Assembly (NCBI GenBank): GCA_947359465.1
Contig: OX375872.1
Location: 134,342,011 to 134,406,010 of the forward strand
Direction of reading: 5' to 3'
Origin: Metellina segmentata
Lineage: Eukaryota > Arthropoda > Arachnida > Araneae > Tetragnathidae
DNA: 64,000 bases
Below the pieces are notes generated by a model, which did no database searches, was not told the DNA's origin, and was given only the letters and a program-made list of their open reading frames with translations. Made by a program: the position numbers and the translations under genes. Below, piece after piece: positions 22,601-34,788 of the stretch. Each line of letters starts with the position of its first letter. Within the stretch, counting starts at the first letter, position 1.

Positions 22601-25600
22601 CCACTAACAAACATGCTGTGTTTTGCACATTTCAAATGGTTCTATGTCTGACTGTTCACCATGAAAAAGACATTCACAGTTTACATAATCTTGACAAACT
22701 CAATTTCTAGAACAGGGTATTCTTTTTTTATTTATCTGTAAATCTAGTTTTGTTTTATGTTTTTATTTGGAATAATATTTTGAGCATTCTCTACAAAATT
22801 TTTTACTATTACATACAAGAGAAAGAAGAAAAATCTAGTCTTGTGTACGATCTACATACAATACTAGACTTTCTGTAAAATCATTCTATAAAATGTTTAG
22901 ACAAAAATCAATTCTCCAATGTTTTCATGCATGGTCAAATATGGCCCTTGCACCATCAAACTCAAAACTAACAAACACTTTCAAAGGATCATTCGCATCA
23001 CTGAATGTACAACAGGTAATTGTCCTGTGAGACAAACAGCAATGACTGTTCAAAGCCATTGAGCTTTATTAAGCAAACCTTAGTGTAGTTCCATGCTTAT
23101 GGTAGAAAAGAAATACATTCTTAATTATTTTTTTTCTATTGAAACTAAATGACCAATTAGTTGGGACTGGGCAATCCAATCAAAACAAAACTTGGTAATC
23201 TAATGTAGAAAAGAGAACTCTTCTTTTAAAGCTACCTGTAGGATATTTTACTATAATGTATTTAGACCTTAAATCTATTGCCTTTGCCTATCATCAAAAA
23301 TACAGAAGCATATCCTAGGCAGTTGTACATTCTGAGTTTTATTGCTTAGTGTGTAACCAAAATTCAGTTCACCAAAGCATGAAGTTCCTATTGTAACAAC
23401 ACTCTAGGATTAGCTTTACCATTGGATCACAAATCTACTTTGAGCTAACAAGATGACCTGTAAATTCTTCACCAGAATCCAAGTTCAAACACAACAAAAC
23501 TTCAAACTAAACTTTTGAAATATCTAATCTGAAATAGCTATTGTCAATACTTCCCCTTTATATTTTTATGAATATTCAAAAATATCTTCAATCAGTTCAC
23601 TCATTCTCATCTCAAAATAAGAATTTCACTTTCGTGGACCCAGACAAATATATCAGGCCAAAAATTAAAGACTTCCAACTATGTGTTCATCATGCATTGT
23701 TTGGCTTGCATGTTTTTAATTGCTACTACAGAAGGATTACAAAGGTAAAAAACATTTATGATATGTATAATTTTGATCTTTATATACATTGTCCTTGAAG
23801 CTATACTTTTTCTGCTTTTAAAGAAATTTATTTATGTAGTTAAATATGTTTTTATTTGTTTCTTTTATGTATTGGATAGAAATCAAATTATTATTATTAT
23901 TTTTTTTAATTATCTGCTCTACTATCTATCTTTTAGAAAAGGATTTGCAACCAAGAAGATAGTACAGAAATATAATTTCAAATCAAGCTCTTGGGTAAAA
24001 TATGCATCTTACTTTAATTTGTGCTGCCCTCCTATCTGTATTCTAATATTTATTTTTCATATCCATTGATCCCTTGTAAAGGTTTCTTTACATTGTTATG
24101 TTTGATATGTTAATTTGAATGTTTAATAGGAATGTCCTTGTGCATTCTGCTTATCAAAAGAGAAGGAAGAGGTTGGAATTATCAAAAGATGTAGATACTT
24201 CAAACCTTATCTTGGTATATTGAATTATGTTTGCTCTGTATGTATCAGTGCAAGTTTCATTTAACATATGGAAAAGCTTCAACCAAAGAAATTTGCTTGA
24301 AACATTCCCAATGGTGATGAAAGATTTTAGTGTTTGCAACTTCATTTTATCATCCACTTTTGAACATAGCCACATATTCCAATGTGATATGTAGGAGACC
24401 TTTATTCATCCTACACTTGCTTAAAGCAGACAAAGGTATTGCCAAATACTGTATTGCAAACTGAACAAATACATTCTTTTATCATACTGTCTTCACATTG
24501 TTATTAATTCATTAATAAACAAGCAATTTTCAAATATTGCCTAAGACATATTTAACCAAATGACATTTAACAATTTTCTTTGCTATAATTCACTTTTATG
24601 TGTAATTTGTTTTGAACACAGGAAATTTTATGAAAATGTCTTGGGTGAATAGAAACAACTGCCTTCTGACATCTTCGTAGAAAATTTTTTAGTGAGCTTG
24701 AAATTGCAAACTCTTCAACTTTTAACATTTTATTCATAATCTTCATAAGAAAAGGCTTTTATCGTTTTCTTTTTCAGAAAGTACATAGTTCACATCTTTT
24801 AATGCAATGTTATACATCAAAACCAAATCATAACTGATCTTTTATTTAGCTTTTCAGTCAAGATAATAATGTTTATTGCATTTGTGCTTTATTTTTGTAT
24901 TTTTCTCATATTGGTTCATTATGATTTTCATATGTGTTTAATATGTTATATGAAATTTTTATGATTATGAAAATTTCATAGATATATGGTTTAGCTATAC
25001 CAATTATGTTAAATATTTTAAGTTTGACTTAAAAAATGTCGGGAATCTCTTAATTTTATTTCTGTTATATTTATCCTTGATAAATCAATTTTTTGTTACT
25101 TGTAAACAAAAAAGACAGTTAAAGTAAATCACCATTCAAAGTATTGAATCATACCAACATCATGGCCCTTTATCTTCCTGTAATCTGACTTGCCTAAAGT
25201 CAATTTGTATGATTTGAGAGACTGAGTATTTTACTAACTATTGAAGGACACTTTGCATATTCCTGCTTATGTTTTGCGAGTGAAGTTAACCAAGTAACTA
25301 ACTTTACTCCATTATTATATTGATACCATGTAGTTCCATTCCAATATTAGAAAAATAAGCCATTGGCAAATAAGAATTGCAAGCCAGATACATAAAAACA
25401 GTGAATGTATTTAAAAGGTTGCTAATATGTTTTGATGCATTTTCTCATTCCTGTAAATACTTATTTGAACTGGTGATGTGGTAAATCCACTTGTCTATAA
25501 ATTTATATAAGGGTGGGGTTAATTTGTTTCTTAAGCTGAATGGAGGTCGTAATTTTAATTCTTTTATGTATATTCTATTTACTGACATGGTTTTAATTCT

Positions 25601-28600
25601 TTACTTATCATTTTCTTTTAGGAATGATGGTAAAACAACGATATCTCAGTGACATGCATTGAACTCCCATTTTGTATTATTATTATTATGAACAATTATT
25701 TGCTTATTTCACTAAAATAGCTTTAAAAAAATGCAAACAGCTTTCACTTCTCTAAAAATTTCAAACAGTCAGTTTAAAAATTCAGCTGCTAAATAATCGA
25801 TTTACACATTAATTATTTAAACCAGATTATGATTTTAGATTTTAGATGAAACGTTTTTGTTTTAGTAATTTATATCTAATCTTTCTGTAACAAGTAAATG
25901 GCTATGTAAATTTATATTTATAAATTGTTGCATAAAATTATTTGTTTAGTGTTCATAGTATCTAAACCTAATAGTTTGTTATGCTGAGTTGCTTGTTTTT
26001 TATGCCAAAGCTCTCAGTAAGACTTGCTTTTAGGTGTGTTGAGTAGCATCTGAGTTCTTATACCACATGACAACCTTTCTCAAATATGTAGTTTCCTTCA
26101 TTGCAAAAAGTCAATGCAATAAAGAATACTTTTCTGGACTATAAATATTTTTTACAAATTTAATTCACAATTTTCCTTATATGCACAGTACTACTTCAGA
26201 ATATTTGCATTTGTAATGCTATGCAATAAAGGTTTGGTAACATTTTATACATTGGGTGTTACAATATTACTGAGTCATTGAATTATGTTAATTGAATGAT
26301 GGTTTTTAAAATTAGCTGGGGATTCTTTAATTAGAAGTTGTATTATTTTCAATAACCCCTAGTAGTCAACCTCAAAAACAAATTTCTTAATGTTTCTGTA
26401 ATTAAATGCTACTTGTACAATGTAAGAACAATATTGTTTATTTGAATCTATATATTACATGAATATGAACTAGTGCGTTTTGTGATTGGTAATCCAAGAG
26501 TTTGCTATCCTATTTAGATAGGTCAGTTCTAGAAGTAGAGGGTCATATTGCACTGATACACTTATATTTATTACCACAGAGCTTTACTCATAGAAATTAA
26601 ATATGATAATTCAAAATCATATAATATATATAATATTTTTCTATACTGCATGTTCTCAAATGAGATCCAATAACAAATATTTTTTCCAGTCTTCAACTGA
26701 GTTGCAAAAGTTAAAAGTAGTTTTTATTCTAATACCCAAAATGCTTCTTCAGCTTTTGTGTCCTCAAAAATTGTTCCTCAAAAAGCATGAGCTTTCAAAT
26801 TTTACTTAAAAAATTTTGAGTCAAGTAACTACTGCTTTCATTCTTCGATTCTTTGTTGCATATTCTGTTATTTCCAAGTCCTCAAAAAAAACCTTGAAAG
26901 AAATTTTGGTTTTCAAAGTTGTGAAAAACACATTTGAATACTCTTTGAACTAATTTTCCCTCCTCAAATTTTATGGATGCTTGTTTGTTTTCTTAAGCCT
27001 GCCAATTATAAACATAGTTGCACATGTTTTAAGAATTGTAATGAATTGTATCACTATATCTTTAAATCCTTTGGTTTGCTGAAATATTTGCAAAACTTAT
27101 TTTTATTTCGAGTCCCAAATGTGCTGCTTATTTCCTTGCTAATTTTAATCATAAAATTAAATAATACAGAAGTACACCAATTTGTTTTTAAAATTTAAAT
27201 GATGCTTTGTCTTGTAATTTTATGTAATACATTAAAAACAGGTGTAATAGTGATGTTTTATGTTATATATTTATTACATATAATACATATTGGTGCATAC
27301 AACATCGATAAACTAATATTAGTAGGTTTTATGACATACACATAACATGACTTTACTGTGGTGTTTACAGGTATTTCAAATGTTCTCTTTAATGTATGTC
27401 CATTGCATTTATATTGAATATAATTCATTGAACTTGTTTTATTGTAATTTTCATACTTTGACTTTTTTCGTTACAATACCTTATTAATATTTTTTCTAAT
27501 GTGGTATGCATTTCATTTAGTAACCCACATTAAACTTCTTTTTAATTTTGAATGCATTTATTGGATCATGCAGCCATTATCTACTATGAATAACTTTTAC
27601 TTATTAAACACAATAAATTAAAAATTTTGCTTAAAACCTGAAATTTATTTTGAACAAAAAGAATAAAATTACTAAAATGTTCGTTTCATATTTAATCAGC
27701 ATATACTTAAGAGGTTCTAGTGACTAAAAGTGAATAGAATTTTACTAGTGCTATTTTAAAAGATGTTAAACCATTTTGAATGCATTAATACAATTATGGG
27801 ACTTAGGGAAAAAACTTTGAATTGAAGAATATTATGTATATGATTGTTCTGTATTCAACATATTTGGGTAGATAAATTTGATTTCGTTTTTTATTTTCAT
27901 TTTATTTTCAGTTTACTATCCTATTCATATCCAATGTTGGAATTCTCAGCAAAACTGTATGGAATTTTTAGGAGTTGAAGTAACTACAATATATATGTTA
28001 CATGTTATTTTAATGTAATTCTGTTTTCATTTGTTCAGTTATGAAACAGAATGCACATTCTGTGCAACTTTTCAAGCTCAGTGAGCTTGGAATAAAAAGA
28101 GAATTTGAATGAAAAAAGGAGATAAGTTGGTTCATATGTGTTTGCAACTGTCTTTGATGAATCTGGCTTAAATTTCGTGTATTTCAACTTTTAAAATCTG
28201 CTATTCATTAATATATTTTATGCTAAAAATAGTTGAAGTGCAAAACAATGAACAGTGACACCATAAAAATAACTCAAATGGTATAAATTTTCATTCTGAG
28301 AAAGAAAGTAAATTTATACCTTTTGATTTATTTTAAGGGTGTTGCTGTTTATTGTTAATTTATATCTCAATAGAGCGTAGAGTGATAATTATAATTATTT
28401 CTATAACCTTACTGAATTACCTTCAGATGAAGAGCAACAATTCTTGTTATTGAGAGCTTTCATTAAAATTTACTTTTTAAGTACCTACAGTTTTACTGCA
28501 TCAAGCAGATGATAGTGTAACTTCATAGAATTAGTATTTGTATACATTTCATGAAAACCGCATACCTACAGTTTTTATTGTCCAAACTAAAATGATAAAA

Positions 28601-29644
28601 TGATTGATGAGAACTCTTTCATACAATCTGATAAACACATATGTTAAAATTTTATGAAAACCTTTAAAATACAAAATAAATTAACGCATCTTTTTACTAT
28701 CTTTGAATACTTTAGTTTCAAACATTTAAAATATTATTAATAACATTATTGTTGTTCCAGCACACACTGTGTACTCAAGATCTGTTCAAAACTTAAAATC
28801 ACTCTTTTAATGTGTAAATGTGTTTTTACATTTATTCTATTTTAACTATATGTACAGAATTTGAAATAGAATATATAATTCTTTCAAAGTTTAAAAATAA
28901 TTTTTTTACAAATATAAGGAAACTTGTACTATGAAACAACTACAGACGTTCATAATTTACAAATACATATATTATTTTTGCATGCTAAGAATTGTTACAA
29001 AGGTATATGTTCCTTTGTTTTTATTGATTGTTTGTTAGTCCTCTGAGCATCAAAAATTTCCAAGTATATAGTATTTCTTTTCTTCCTCACTCATAATGAT
29101 TCCACAAGAATGGGTTTTACTCTCCATCACATCTTTAATGACCACATCTATTGGTTGAAGGAATCCTAGAAAGATTATGTTATTCTAGTCAAAGATTCTT
29201 CTTGATTCATACAAATCACAATAGAGAAAAAAAAATAACATAACCTACATGGAAACTTATACTTCTGTGTAGCAATAAATGTTTCACTGTTATTTTTAGA
29301 TTATACAGTTTGTTTTTCTATATCCTTGTGCTAAATAGAAATGCTGTATAATTTATGATTTTTCTCTCCTTTTTTAATTTCTTGAATTTAAGTGTTTACC
29401 CATGTTCAAGCAACATTTATACATTTAAAAAGTTATAAAAAAAAGCTAATTTTTTTTGCAAGCGTAGTTTAAATGTACTTCAGCTTAGCAATTCTTTAAA
29501 TGTTCTAATTGTGTTTATTCTAAACATTTGCTAATGATAGTTTCTCGCATGATAGCTGAAATTTTCTTCCAGCACTAAATAAAAGGAATTTATTTTTTAT
29601 TTTCGCAGAACGTGACAGTTTGGAATAGATTTCTTCTATTGCAT

Positions 29645-29980
29645 GGCGCCGACCAACCGGTATAGTGGTTAAGGTGTTAGCCTCTAGATCGGAAGGTTCC
29701 TGGTTCGAATCCGGGTTCGGGCATGAATGTTTGTAAGCGTATGGTGTAGAGGCGGCTGGTGCATCTTAAATATGTCGTGGCCGTAAGTCCTCACGTTTGG
29801 TTGGTGTGGAAGTTTGGAGAGTGGGGGTACCAGCTCAGGTGTTGCTTCGTCATCTGACAGTGGATCAAATTTACGAGGTGATGTCCTCGGTTCTTTCCCT
29901 TCTGGATTGATCCCGGACCGTCGTCAATAGCCCGTTGTGTTGCTCTAGTACGACGTTAACTAAAATTACCATTACCATAT
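29645..29980 (+). mobile_element. SINE family 1, full length
   Basis: The tRNA-derived head has an A box (GGTATAGTGGTTAAGGTGTT) and a B box (GGTTCGAATCC). It is followed by the SINE 1 body and the tail ending GACGTTAACTAAAATTACC. About 335 bp. The RNA polymerase III promoter boxes look intact. Confidence 0.85.
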
Positions 29981-30039
29981 ATCGCGTGCGATGCATTTCC
30001 TGCCCAGCTAAATCCATCCAGCTAAAAAGGTGGTGGTAA

Positions 30040-30430
30040 TGTTTCTGCCGCGAAAGGTGTTTCTTGTACGTATTGACCTGACATCACTCGACCTGTTTTT
30101 CGAATACGATTTCTGTACAAAGCTAACAAAAATTTCAAAGAATAAATTCGGAATCGATATATAATTGTTGGGTCAAAGCCAATTAGATTAAACGCCTAAC
30201 GTCACTTAAACAACTATAAACTATATCTTAAGGTAACCCCGATATGTATCATACGAGAGAGCATTTAGGCAGTGGGGGAGTAAGTCTGGTTCGTTTGTTA
30301 TATACACTGAAAATCCCTCATACGAAATAATGACGAAAATGAATAGATGCAAAATTAACAACTTGATAGCTCTTCCACCCGTTGTTGTGTACATACAATT
30401 TTCTAAGGTAGAGAGTAGTTTAGGAAAATA
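30040..30430 (+). repeat. Dispersed repeat, partner at 13500-14120
   Basis: The second copy of the unknown interspersed repeat. See the shared blocks listed for 13500-14120. An (AT)n run lies just beyond it at about 30545-30559. Confidence 0.5.
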
Positions 30431-30639
30431 TCTAAAATATTTGGTAGCTAATATGAGAATAATTGGAAAATTCTTCAAATACTTTAGTTTAATGATGGTA
30501 TGATATGGCGTGCTTTCCGTATTCTTTGTCGTCTGTGTGCCAATATATATATATATATTAAAGGATGGTATCGTCTGATTTAGGGATATAACGCATAGGA
30601 ATGTTCCATAAAAACACGAATTAGGGCTGTTTATTTAGG

Positions 30640-30832
30640 CGAAAGGGATATATTTAGCCAAGCAACGTCCATTAAGAGGACATACTCACAAGAAAGGTTT
30701 ACTGCAACAAAGAAAGAAATAACACCTAAATAAAAACCGCACGTCATTAAAATGGAATCTGTGCCGCCTTCAACTCGCTGGTTGCTAGAACAGTGGCTAA
30801 ATCCACTGGACACCGGTGACCCCGTAAGTGTT
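30640..30832 (-). mobile_element. SINE family 2 copy, minus strand
   Basis: Contains the minus-strand head (GTCACCGGTGTCCAGTGGAT) and TTCTAGCAACC followed by the body. It resembles 34000-34115 in CTGGTTGCTAGAACAG versus CAGGTTGCTAGAACAG. Non-coding. Confidence 0.6.
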
Positions 30833-31030
30833 AACCAGATGGTTGTCTCGACGAGTGTCTCGTCATTAGAAAAACTGACCAGATTCTGATAGACGAGGCA
30901 TCTCGACATTAGGAAAAACTGACCAGATCTGGTTCTCGTCATCATAAAAACTCGGCACTATCTTGTTGACGAGGTAACTCGTCAGTAGCAAAATTGATTT
31001 ATCTTGATGGACGAGTTATACCAAGAATAA
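30833..31030. repeat. Palindrome repeat family C, copy 3
   Basis: Begins at TTAACCAGATGGTTGTCTCG and contains four spaced units of the GACGAG...CTCGTC type (for example GACGAGGTAACTCGTC at 30976-30991). Units are separated by AAAACTGACCAGAT spacers. Confidence 0.7.
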
Positions 31031-31698
31031 TTTGGTTGTTAAGAAGTAACGTATTCACATAGTCATGTATTTAACACGTTCGCTGCCGATCTCGCGGCAG
31101 CGCGTGGTGTGGAGTGATGTCTCAGTAGCCAGTCACGTGTTCGCGCGGGAAGAGCTGCACCTCAACATCTATTCTCCGCCTCAATTGGCATTATATGTTA
31201 GGTGTTGTCGTAGTATTCGCGTGGAGTAAAGGTTAGAAGCTAGTTGTAACGGTATTAGGGTTAGGCGAGGTATTTGTAAACAAGGGGTAAATGTAAACAA
31301 GCGCTACAAGCTCCCACGTAGGATTCCGAGAAACTAAAGGTTATAAAATCTGAACGGTCCCTGGGGATACGATATGTCGATTCCGCATTTCTTTGAACCA
31401 TACGTTTCAACCAAATTTTTCAACTAAACAGATTGCTATCAGTAACAATCTGTTTAGTTGAAACGTTTGGGTTTTAAAGTTGTTGTGTGCTGCATTTTCT
31501 GCTGCCCTCCATAATATATTGAAAGGTACGTTGTTCCAATTCTTTACTACGGTCAGTTATGTTTCTATCGAACAGAATATCATTGAATTCTGCTTCTGGG
31601 AACTTTAGTACACCTGCAGTTGATTGTTTACAATCACCCCATATTTTTCAAGGGACGGGGTAATTGTAAACATAACTTTGCCAATAGTTTAGTTCAAT

Positions 31699-32059
31699 TT
31701 GGATGGAAAATCAAGGTGTTTTTCTGCGTCATTTTGTACGTTTAGTACGTTTGAATTGCATTTTATTGCATTTTTCGTATTCTTGGGGAGCAAGAAGACG
31801 AATTTACTAAAACATCACACATATGGTGAAGTTTTTACAGCTGACAAAGTTATGTCACGCTTGAAGGAGGCAGAAGAGAAAAAAACAAATGGAAGCCGAG
31901 TGACAAGAAAGTGAAAGAGCCAGGAGTAAGCAAGAAACCAAGAAAGAAGCAAATATATAAAGGAAAGTAGGAGAACTCGAGGACCGCGAGGATGAGGAAC
32001 TATTGAAAGAATTGACTGACATTGACAATGAAGAGTTTGAAGTTCTCGAAACATTCTAA
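31699..32059 (+). pseudogene. C-terminal remnant, possibly pogo/Tigger-like transposase
   Basis: The first frame (31699-31914) reads ELHFIAFFVFLGSKKTN, then TADKVMSRLKEAEEKK, a basic and probably helical stretch. After a frame change, 31960-32059 reads as acidic sequence ending DNEEFEVLETF at a stop. A helical KE-rich segment plus an acidic tail after a DDE core is seen in pogo-like proteins, but no catalytic residues remain here. It is framed by the repeated TGTAAACA motifs of the surrounding element. Not functional. The family is inferred mainly from position. Confidence 0.35.
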
Positions 32060-32129
32060 TAAATTATGGGAGACGAGCTTCTAGGGGAATTTACATATTT
32101 GGAGTCATCCATGAAAGACATTGACAATT

Positions 32130-32235
32130 GGTAATTTGGTAATTAGTAGTTAACGTCGTACTAGAGCAACACAACGGGCTATTGACGACGGTCCGGGATC
32201 AATCCCTTAAGGGAAGGATCCGAGAAAGACATTGA
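32130..32235 (-). mobile_element. SINE 1 tail fragment, minus strand
   Basis: TAGTTAACGTCGTACTAGAG, then ACAACGGGCTATTGACGACG, then a GATCAATCCCTTAAGGGAA block. The head and body are missing. Confidence 0.75.
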
Positions 32236-32575
32236 AACGACTACGTTTCTGCTTGTAGATGTTTAGGGGGGGGGGGAAGTAAACCAATTTTTCATATGTG
32301 TGAAGGTTGGATGTCGTTTCAGAAAAAGAGTTTGAGCATGTCAAGCTAATTTTACATTCTTCAACCTGGTGCAAAGAAGGTCGTAAAGAAATTTTCCAAA
32401 ATGAGGGCACTGTTAACGTGCAAGAAATGAATTGCTTTGCTGCTTGATTTATGTCTGCTTGATTTTTTTTGTACTCAAGTTTGTATTTTTCAGTTTTTAA
32501 TTTTCTGTTTTTTACACTAAATACATTCTTTGTTCAATAAATGATTGAGTTATTTATTCTTATGTATTCCTGGAA

Positions 32576-32902
32576 AAAAATGGTAATTATTAGTTAACGT
32601 CGTACTAGAACAACACAACGGGCTATTGACGACGGTCCGTGATCCATCCCTTAAGGGAAAGATCAGAGGACAACACCTCGTAATTTTGAACCACGGTCTG
32701 ATGACGAAGCAACACCTGAGCTGGCACCCCACTCTCCAATCATCCACGCCAACCCAACGTGAGGACTTTCGGCCACATATTTGAGGTGCACCAGCCGCCT
32801 CTACACCATACGATTACAAATATCCATGCCTGGACCCGGATTCGAACCAGGAACCTTCCGATCTAGAGGCTAACACCTTAACCACTATACCGGTTGGTCG
32901 GC
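32576..32902 (-). mobile_element. SINE 1, full length, with 14-bp target duplication
   Basis: Flanked by ATGTATTCCTGGAA at 32562-32575 and 32903-32916. The head (CCGACCAACCGGTATAGTGG on the minus strand) and the tail are both present. The perfect target duplication shows a young, LINE-type insertion. Confidence 0.9.
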
Positions 32903-33418
32903 ATGTATTCCTGGAAGTTCACCTCAAGATCAATGCAACTAATGATCAAGCAATGGGTAAATGTTAACACATCAAATCGGGGTAATTTTAAATATGTTAT
33001 TAGAAACGTCAAAATACCATTGGTTGTTAAAATATCGAAATATCACTTGTTCAATATTCAATATTAGGAGGAAAATCGTTGTTTACAATTACCCCTACTT
33101 TCAGGGATAATTGTAAACACGTGGGGTTATTGTAAACAACCGAGTACGGTGTGAAATTTCTTATCCGTAATCTTTTTAATAGTGAAACATCATAGTAGGA
33201 TAGTAACAAGTTAGTTTAGTAGGGTGAACGATAGTTTATTATTTCATCAAGAGTTTGAGAATAGGGATGGAAAGTGAACATACAAATTTTGTTTACAATT
33301 ACTCCGCCCTACCATGTATGGTTTCGAATTTATAGTTTTAATTTCTTTGTTGGTTGAGCTTTCGCCAATCTATTCTGGTATTGGCGCACTTTTCATTTAT
33401 ATCTGTTATAAAAAGTAG

Positions 33419-33741
33419 CCGACCAACCGGTATAGTGGTTAAGGTGTTAGCCTCTAGAGCGGAAGGTTCCTGGTTCGAATAAGGTTCTGGGCATGGATGT
33501 TTGTAAGCGTATGGTGTAGAGGCGGCTTGTGCACCTTAAATCTGTCGTGGCCGAAAGTCCTCACGTTGGGTTGGTGTGGAAGTTTGGAGAGTGGGGTGCG
33601 AACTCATGCGTTGCTTCGTCATCTGACCGTGGTTCAAAATTACGAGGTGTTGTCCTCGGATCTTTCCCTTAAGGGACTGATCCCGGACCGTCGTCAATAG
33701 CCCGTTGTGTTGCTCTGGTACGACGTTAACTTTAAAAAAAA
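33419..33741 (+). mobile_element. SINE 1, full length, with target duplication
   Basis: Head, body and tail are complete. The duplication is GTTATAAAAAGTAG at 33405-33418 against GTTATAAATAGTAAGTAG from 33743. A second SINE body fragment in the opposite orientation lies at about 33776-33848. Confidence 0.85.
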
Positions 33742-33999
33742 AGTTATAAATAGTAAGTAGGCTTCTGGGTAATAGTAATGGTAATTTTAGTGACGAAGCA
33801 ACACCTGAGCTGGCACCCCACTCTCCAAACTTCCACACCAACCCAACAGTAAGCTTCAGGGAAAAACCCATTTCTACGTGACCGGTAGCGAATGTGTTAA
33901 TTCATGTAAGGCAGTTCGGCCGAGTTTTATGACAGAAGAGCCGTACGTAGAGTTAAGGTGCGTCAACAACGCCAAGTAAATGGACATACACATTTAAGG

Positions 34000-34115
34000 A
34001 AAGCTTTACTGACACAGAAGAAAGAAATGCACCCAGGGAGGAATCGAATCTGCACAAATCGCAGGTTGCTAGAACAGCGGCCAGACTTACTGAGCCACAG
34101 TGATCCCTGTTATCA
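34000..34115 (-). mobile_element. SINE family 2 fragment
   Basis: ACTGACACAGAAGAAAGAAA, then CACCCAGGGAGGAATCGAAT, then GCAGGTTGCTAGAACAG and TACTGAGCCACAGTGA. These match the head half of the SINE 2 at 545-788. The CCATAAAACC tail is lost. Confidence 0.6.
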
Positions 34116-34788
34116 AGCAGGGAAAAAATTAAACCGAAAGATGGTATTTCTTTTGTGTTCATATGCATAGCGCAAAAAGGAATCCTCAAAATAGGTTACT
34201 AACATTTCTAAAAAAAAATTTTCTTGGTGCAAAATGCTGTTAAATTGTTTGTTTGGAAATGAAAATGGACGTATGGGCTTAACTTTGAATTGCATATCTT
34301 GTAAATACTCATATTATCGTGTTTTGTAAAATCTTTCATTGTAAAACTATGGAAAAATTATGTTATAATTTATTGAATAGTTGATCTTTGGAAATTGGTG
34401 ACCTTAATAATGCCGTGTCTCAATGGATATGTCTACTGCCTTAGAAACCATATATGTGAAATCTAGTAAACTGAGCATTGTAGTTGAGAGGACCTTCAAA
34501 AAGGACCCGACATATCGACCAGTAGTCACGTTGACGATATGGCATTTTACCACCTCGCTTGGCGATAGTACACCCTATGGCAAGGATATGTGTGAATGCG
34601 GAGACAGTGTTGAGAAATTGTCGTCTATTACTACGATTACGCCTGCTACTTTGTCTCTGGGACCAATCAGATGATGAATACTCGTTTCCTACTGGCAGAC
34701 TAAAGTAGTCTAAGGGTCACGTTACTACTAGTTTTGGTTACATGATCCTGGCCACAAATATGTTACCATTGCTCACACTACTTATGTA
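34116..34788. other. Intergenic stretch, repeat-derived
   Basis: 34650-34785 resembles 13080-13260 (see that entry) and forms the insertion site of TIR element B1. The ORF at 34423-34674 has no recognisable domain. Confidence 0.35.

Larger units (their letters stand above)
17023..29640. other. CpG-poor, AT-rich block without genes
   Basis: About 12.6 kb with no transposase-like frames, no satellites and very few CG dinucleotides: I counted three in 21001-21900. The few ORFs (for example 20555-20743, 23541-23798, 23758-24069 and 26977-27198) are short and unrecognised. Two decayed SINEs are annotated separately. An (AT)n run lies at 20022-20039. Possible readings are a long intron or 3' untranslated region of a host gene, or ordinary intergenic DNA that escaped insertions. 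Confidence 0.5.
31251..33316 (+). mobile_element. Nested pogo-like element with repeated end motif
   Basis: The left end contains GAGGTATTTGTAAACAA and the right end is the complement of GCGGAGTAATTGTAAACAA. TA lies at the outer edge on both sides. The motif GGGTAATTGTAAACA or its complement recurs inside, near 31275, 31625, 31657, 33083, 33106, 33122 and 33289. A C-terminal coding remnant and two SINE 1 insertions lie within. Pogo/Tigger assignment rests on the TA flanks and end structure and is tentative. Confidence 0.5.
31075..33896. mobile_element. TTAA-flanked composite element
   Basis: TTAA at 31071-31074 and 33897-33900 bounds inverted ends: CACGTTCGCTGCCGATC at the left and the complement of CACATTCGCTACCGGTC at the right. 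These look like piggyBac-type termini. Its own sequence is probably under 0.5 kb. The remainder is a nested pogo-like element and SINEs. No piggyBac transposase is readable, so it is non-autonomous. Confidence 0.7.

Noticed and set aside
23920..24000. Possible exon within the frame 23758-24069
   Set aside because: Flanks are splice-like but the product is hydrophobic low complexity without a recognisable domain.
25600..25670. Possible terminal exon: TTTTCTTTTAG followed by a short frame ending in a stop
   Set aside because: Acceptor-like sequences are frequent in AT-rich DNA and the frame is only about a dozen codons with no family match.
29647..29725. Possible tRNA gene
   Set aside because: The A and B boxes are present, but the sequence continues into the SINE body and is repeated many times. 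It is a SINE head.
33497..33700. Frame with product starting MFVSVWCRGGLC, also at 40556-40759 and 50741-50944
   Set aside because: The three copies are the same stretch of SINE 1 translated. Conservation comes from the SINE, not from a protein.
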